Assembly (NCBI RefSeq): GCF_018320785.1 | Contig: NC_054872.1 | Location: forward strand, 40,846,551-40,910,550 | Reading direction: 5' to 3' | From: Cheilinus undulatus | Lineage: Eukaryota; Chordata; Actinopteri; Labriformes; Labridae | DNA: 64,000 nt | In this document: piece after piece, positions 63,041-64,000 of the stretch | Layout of the letters: each line of letters starts with the position of its first letter | Position numbering within the stretch: the first letter of the stretch is position 1 | Notes under the pieces: generated by a model | Told to the model about the DNA's origin: nothing | The model's database searches: none | Seen by the model: the letters and a program-made list of their open reading frames with translations, nothing else | Position numbers and translations under genes: made by a program

Positions 63041-63120
63041 CTGGGCAATGTATCGAGTTTCTAATAATTTATCTGAATACAAGATATAGGGTAAGAGTAT
63101 TGTTTCTACTGATACAGTTC
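63041..63120 (+). mobile_element. Fragment of the GGGCTGGGCAATAT transposon family
   Basis: GGACTGGGCAATGTATCGAG followed by ATATAGGGTAAGAGTATTG parallels the left end at 24381-24450 (GGGCAGTATATTGAG ... TTTAGGGTAAGAGTATAA). Only the left end is recognisable. Confidence 0.5.
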
Positions 63121-63207
63121 AGGCTCATGCTGATTCAAACAAAAATCAAGAGCCCTAATAATCAGTAAAGACTGTTCACAATGTTAAAAACACCAAGGTT
63201 GCTATAG

Positions 63208-63255
63208 CCAGGGGTACAGCTGGGGATTTTGGGCCCCCAGACCCCCCCCCCCCCC
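63208..63255 (+). repeat. Short repeat with 14-base C run (CCAGGGGTACAGCTGGGG family)
   Basis: CCAGGGGTACAGCTGGGGAT, then TTTTGGGCCCCCAGA, then 14 C (63242-63255). It is the plus-strand counterpart of 41522-41582. Confidence 0.65.
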
Positions 63256-63409
63256 TTACTAATATAAATATGTTTAAATATGCATTTCATGGATTTTTTT
63301 ATACTTAAATTTCCCTATATTAATGAGTCCCATTTTTGCTATGATTGAATTAAATTAACTAGTTTCTTCAGATTAGTTTATGTGTTAATAAGATTCTTTT
63401 TTCTCTCTG

Positions 63410-63768
63410 TTTCTGCTTTCTTCCCCTCCATCATCTTCATCTAACTATCAAGTCTGGCTTTCTTTTCCTTCATCATCCACATCTTGCTTACTGTGCCTGC
63501 TTTCTTATCCTCCATCACCCTCATCTTACTTCAAATCTCTGCTTTCTTTTCCTTCATCATCATCTTCTGGCTCCCTCTACCTGCCATCTTCTCTCTGCCC
63601 CTCCCCTCTTGTCCGCCATCATTCTCATCTTGCTCCCCGTCCCTGCTTTCTTATCCTTATTTATCCTCATCTTGCTCTCCATCCCTGCTTTCTTAGCCTT
63701 TATCATCCTCATCTTGCTCTCTGTCCCTGCCTTCCTCTCCTCAATTATTATCTTGCTTTTTGTCCTTG
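63410..63768 (+). repeat. 42-bp pyrimidine-rich minisatellite, about eight units
   Basis: CTGCTTTCTT-type unit starts lie at about 63413, 63454, 63497, 63539, 63581, 63643, 63685 and 63727, spaced 41, 43, 42, 42, 62, 42 and 42. Each unit carries TCATCATC...CATCTTGCT and ends in CCGTCCC-like text. Because 42 is a multiple of three, a 70-codon frame stays open here, but it is not taken as a gene. Confidence 0.85.
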
Positions 63769-64000
63769 CACGGAGTTGTTTCCCCTAATCCTGACTCCTT
63801 TCTCTTTCATTTTTTTCTTTCTTTCAGGGACCTGATTTCAAGAGTTTAGGTCCCATCACTCATCCAGTTTAAACTCTTTTCACTCTACTGCACAGTGCCA
63901 GTATTTCATTTTACTCTTTTTGATAAAAATTCCAGCCTGTTCAACAATTATTTTGGTGGCCCTGTTTCAAGAATGACAATTATTACTAAGAAAAAAAACA
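63769..64000. other. No gene recognised; acceptor-like tract near 63827
   Basis: A pyrimidine-rich stretch ending TTTCTTTCAG (to about 63828) resembles a splice acceptor, but the minisatellite just upstream makes pyrimidine runs unremarkable here. Confidence 0.25.

Overview
This is a teleost fish nuclear genome window. It is AT-rich, its genes are split by GT-AG introns, and it is full of small DNA transposons. Repeat families familiar from fish are visible, including Tc1-like, mariner, several hAT-type miniature elements and a tRNA-derived SINE ending in the fish tail motif GGATAAAAGCGTCTGCTAAAT. Protein-coding exons match vertebrate genes well beyond chance, and every exon junction I assigned keeps the reading frame. 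I saw no retrovirus, LTR element, Polinton, CRISPR array, rRNA or functional tRNA gene.

Layout, left to right. A Tc1-like remnant (1-977) is followed by one coding exon of ppt2 on the minus strand (1621-1779). The rest of ppt2 lies to the left of the window. ppt2 is head-to-head with dhx16 on the plus strand, which is complete here in 20 coding exons (3966-22342, about 1052 aa). Its introns hold several miniature transposons and a two-headed SINE. From 22.9 to 30.4 kb is repeat-rich DNA holding a long DNA transposon with an internal satellite of about 235 bp and a near-perfect 344-bp palindrome. A RING-finger membrane protein gene sits at 30561-31508. A second repeat-rich stretch (32-38.8 kb) includes a degenerate A-rich repeat that mirrors a T-rich one on the other side of the RING gene. 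A two-exon gene of unknown function starts in GC-rich DNA at 38.9 kb and ends at 42179.

mgat1 follows on the plus strand (promoter near 45.45 kb, coding 46883-48366, 443 aa). sh3bp5l then has six coding exons (51171-59637, 436 aa) and a long 3' UTR to about 61.24 kb. The right end holds a CpG-bearing candidate first exon ending at a GTAAGT donor (62210) for a gene beyond the window, and a 42-bp minisatellite.

The genes do not form a pathway. They act in lysosomal thioester cleavage (PPT2), pre-mRNA splicing (DHX16), ubiquitin transfer at a membrane (RING protein), Golgi N-glycan maturation (MGAT1) and probably Rab11 activation (SH3BP5L). I found no convincing new multi-gene system. The best unexplained structures are a duplicated acceptor and exon in the MGAT1 5' leader, a direct repeat bracketing nested transposons in SH3BP5L intron 1, the inverted degenerate repeats around the RING gene, and the unidentified gene at 38.9 kb.
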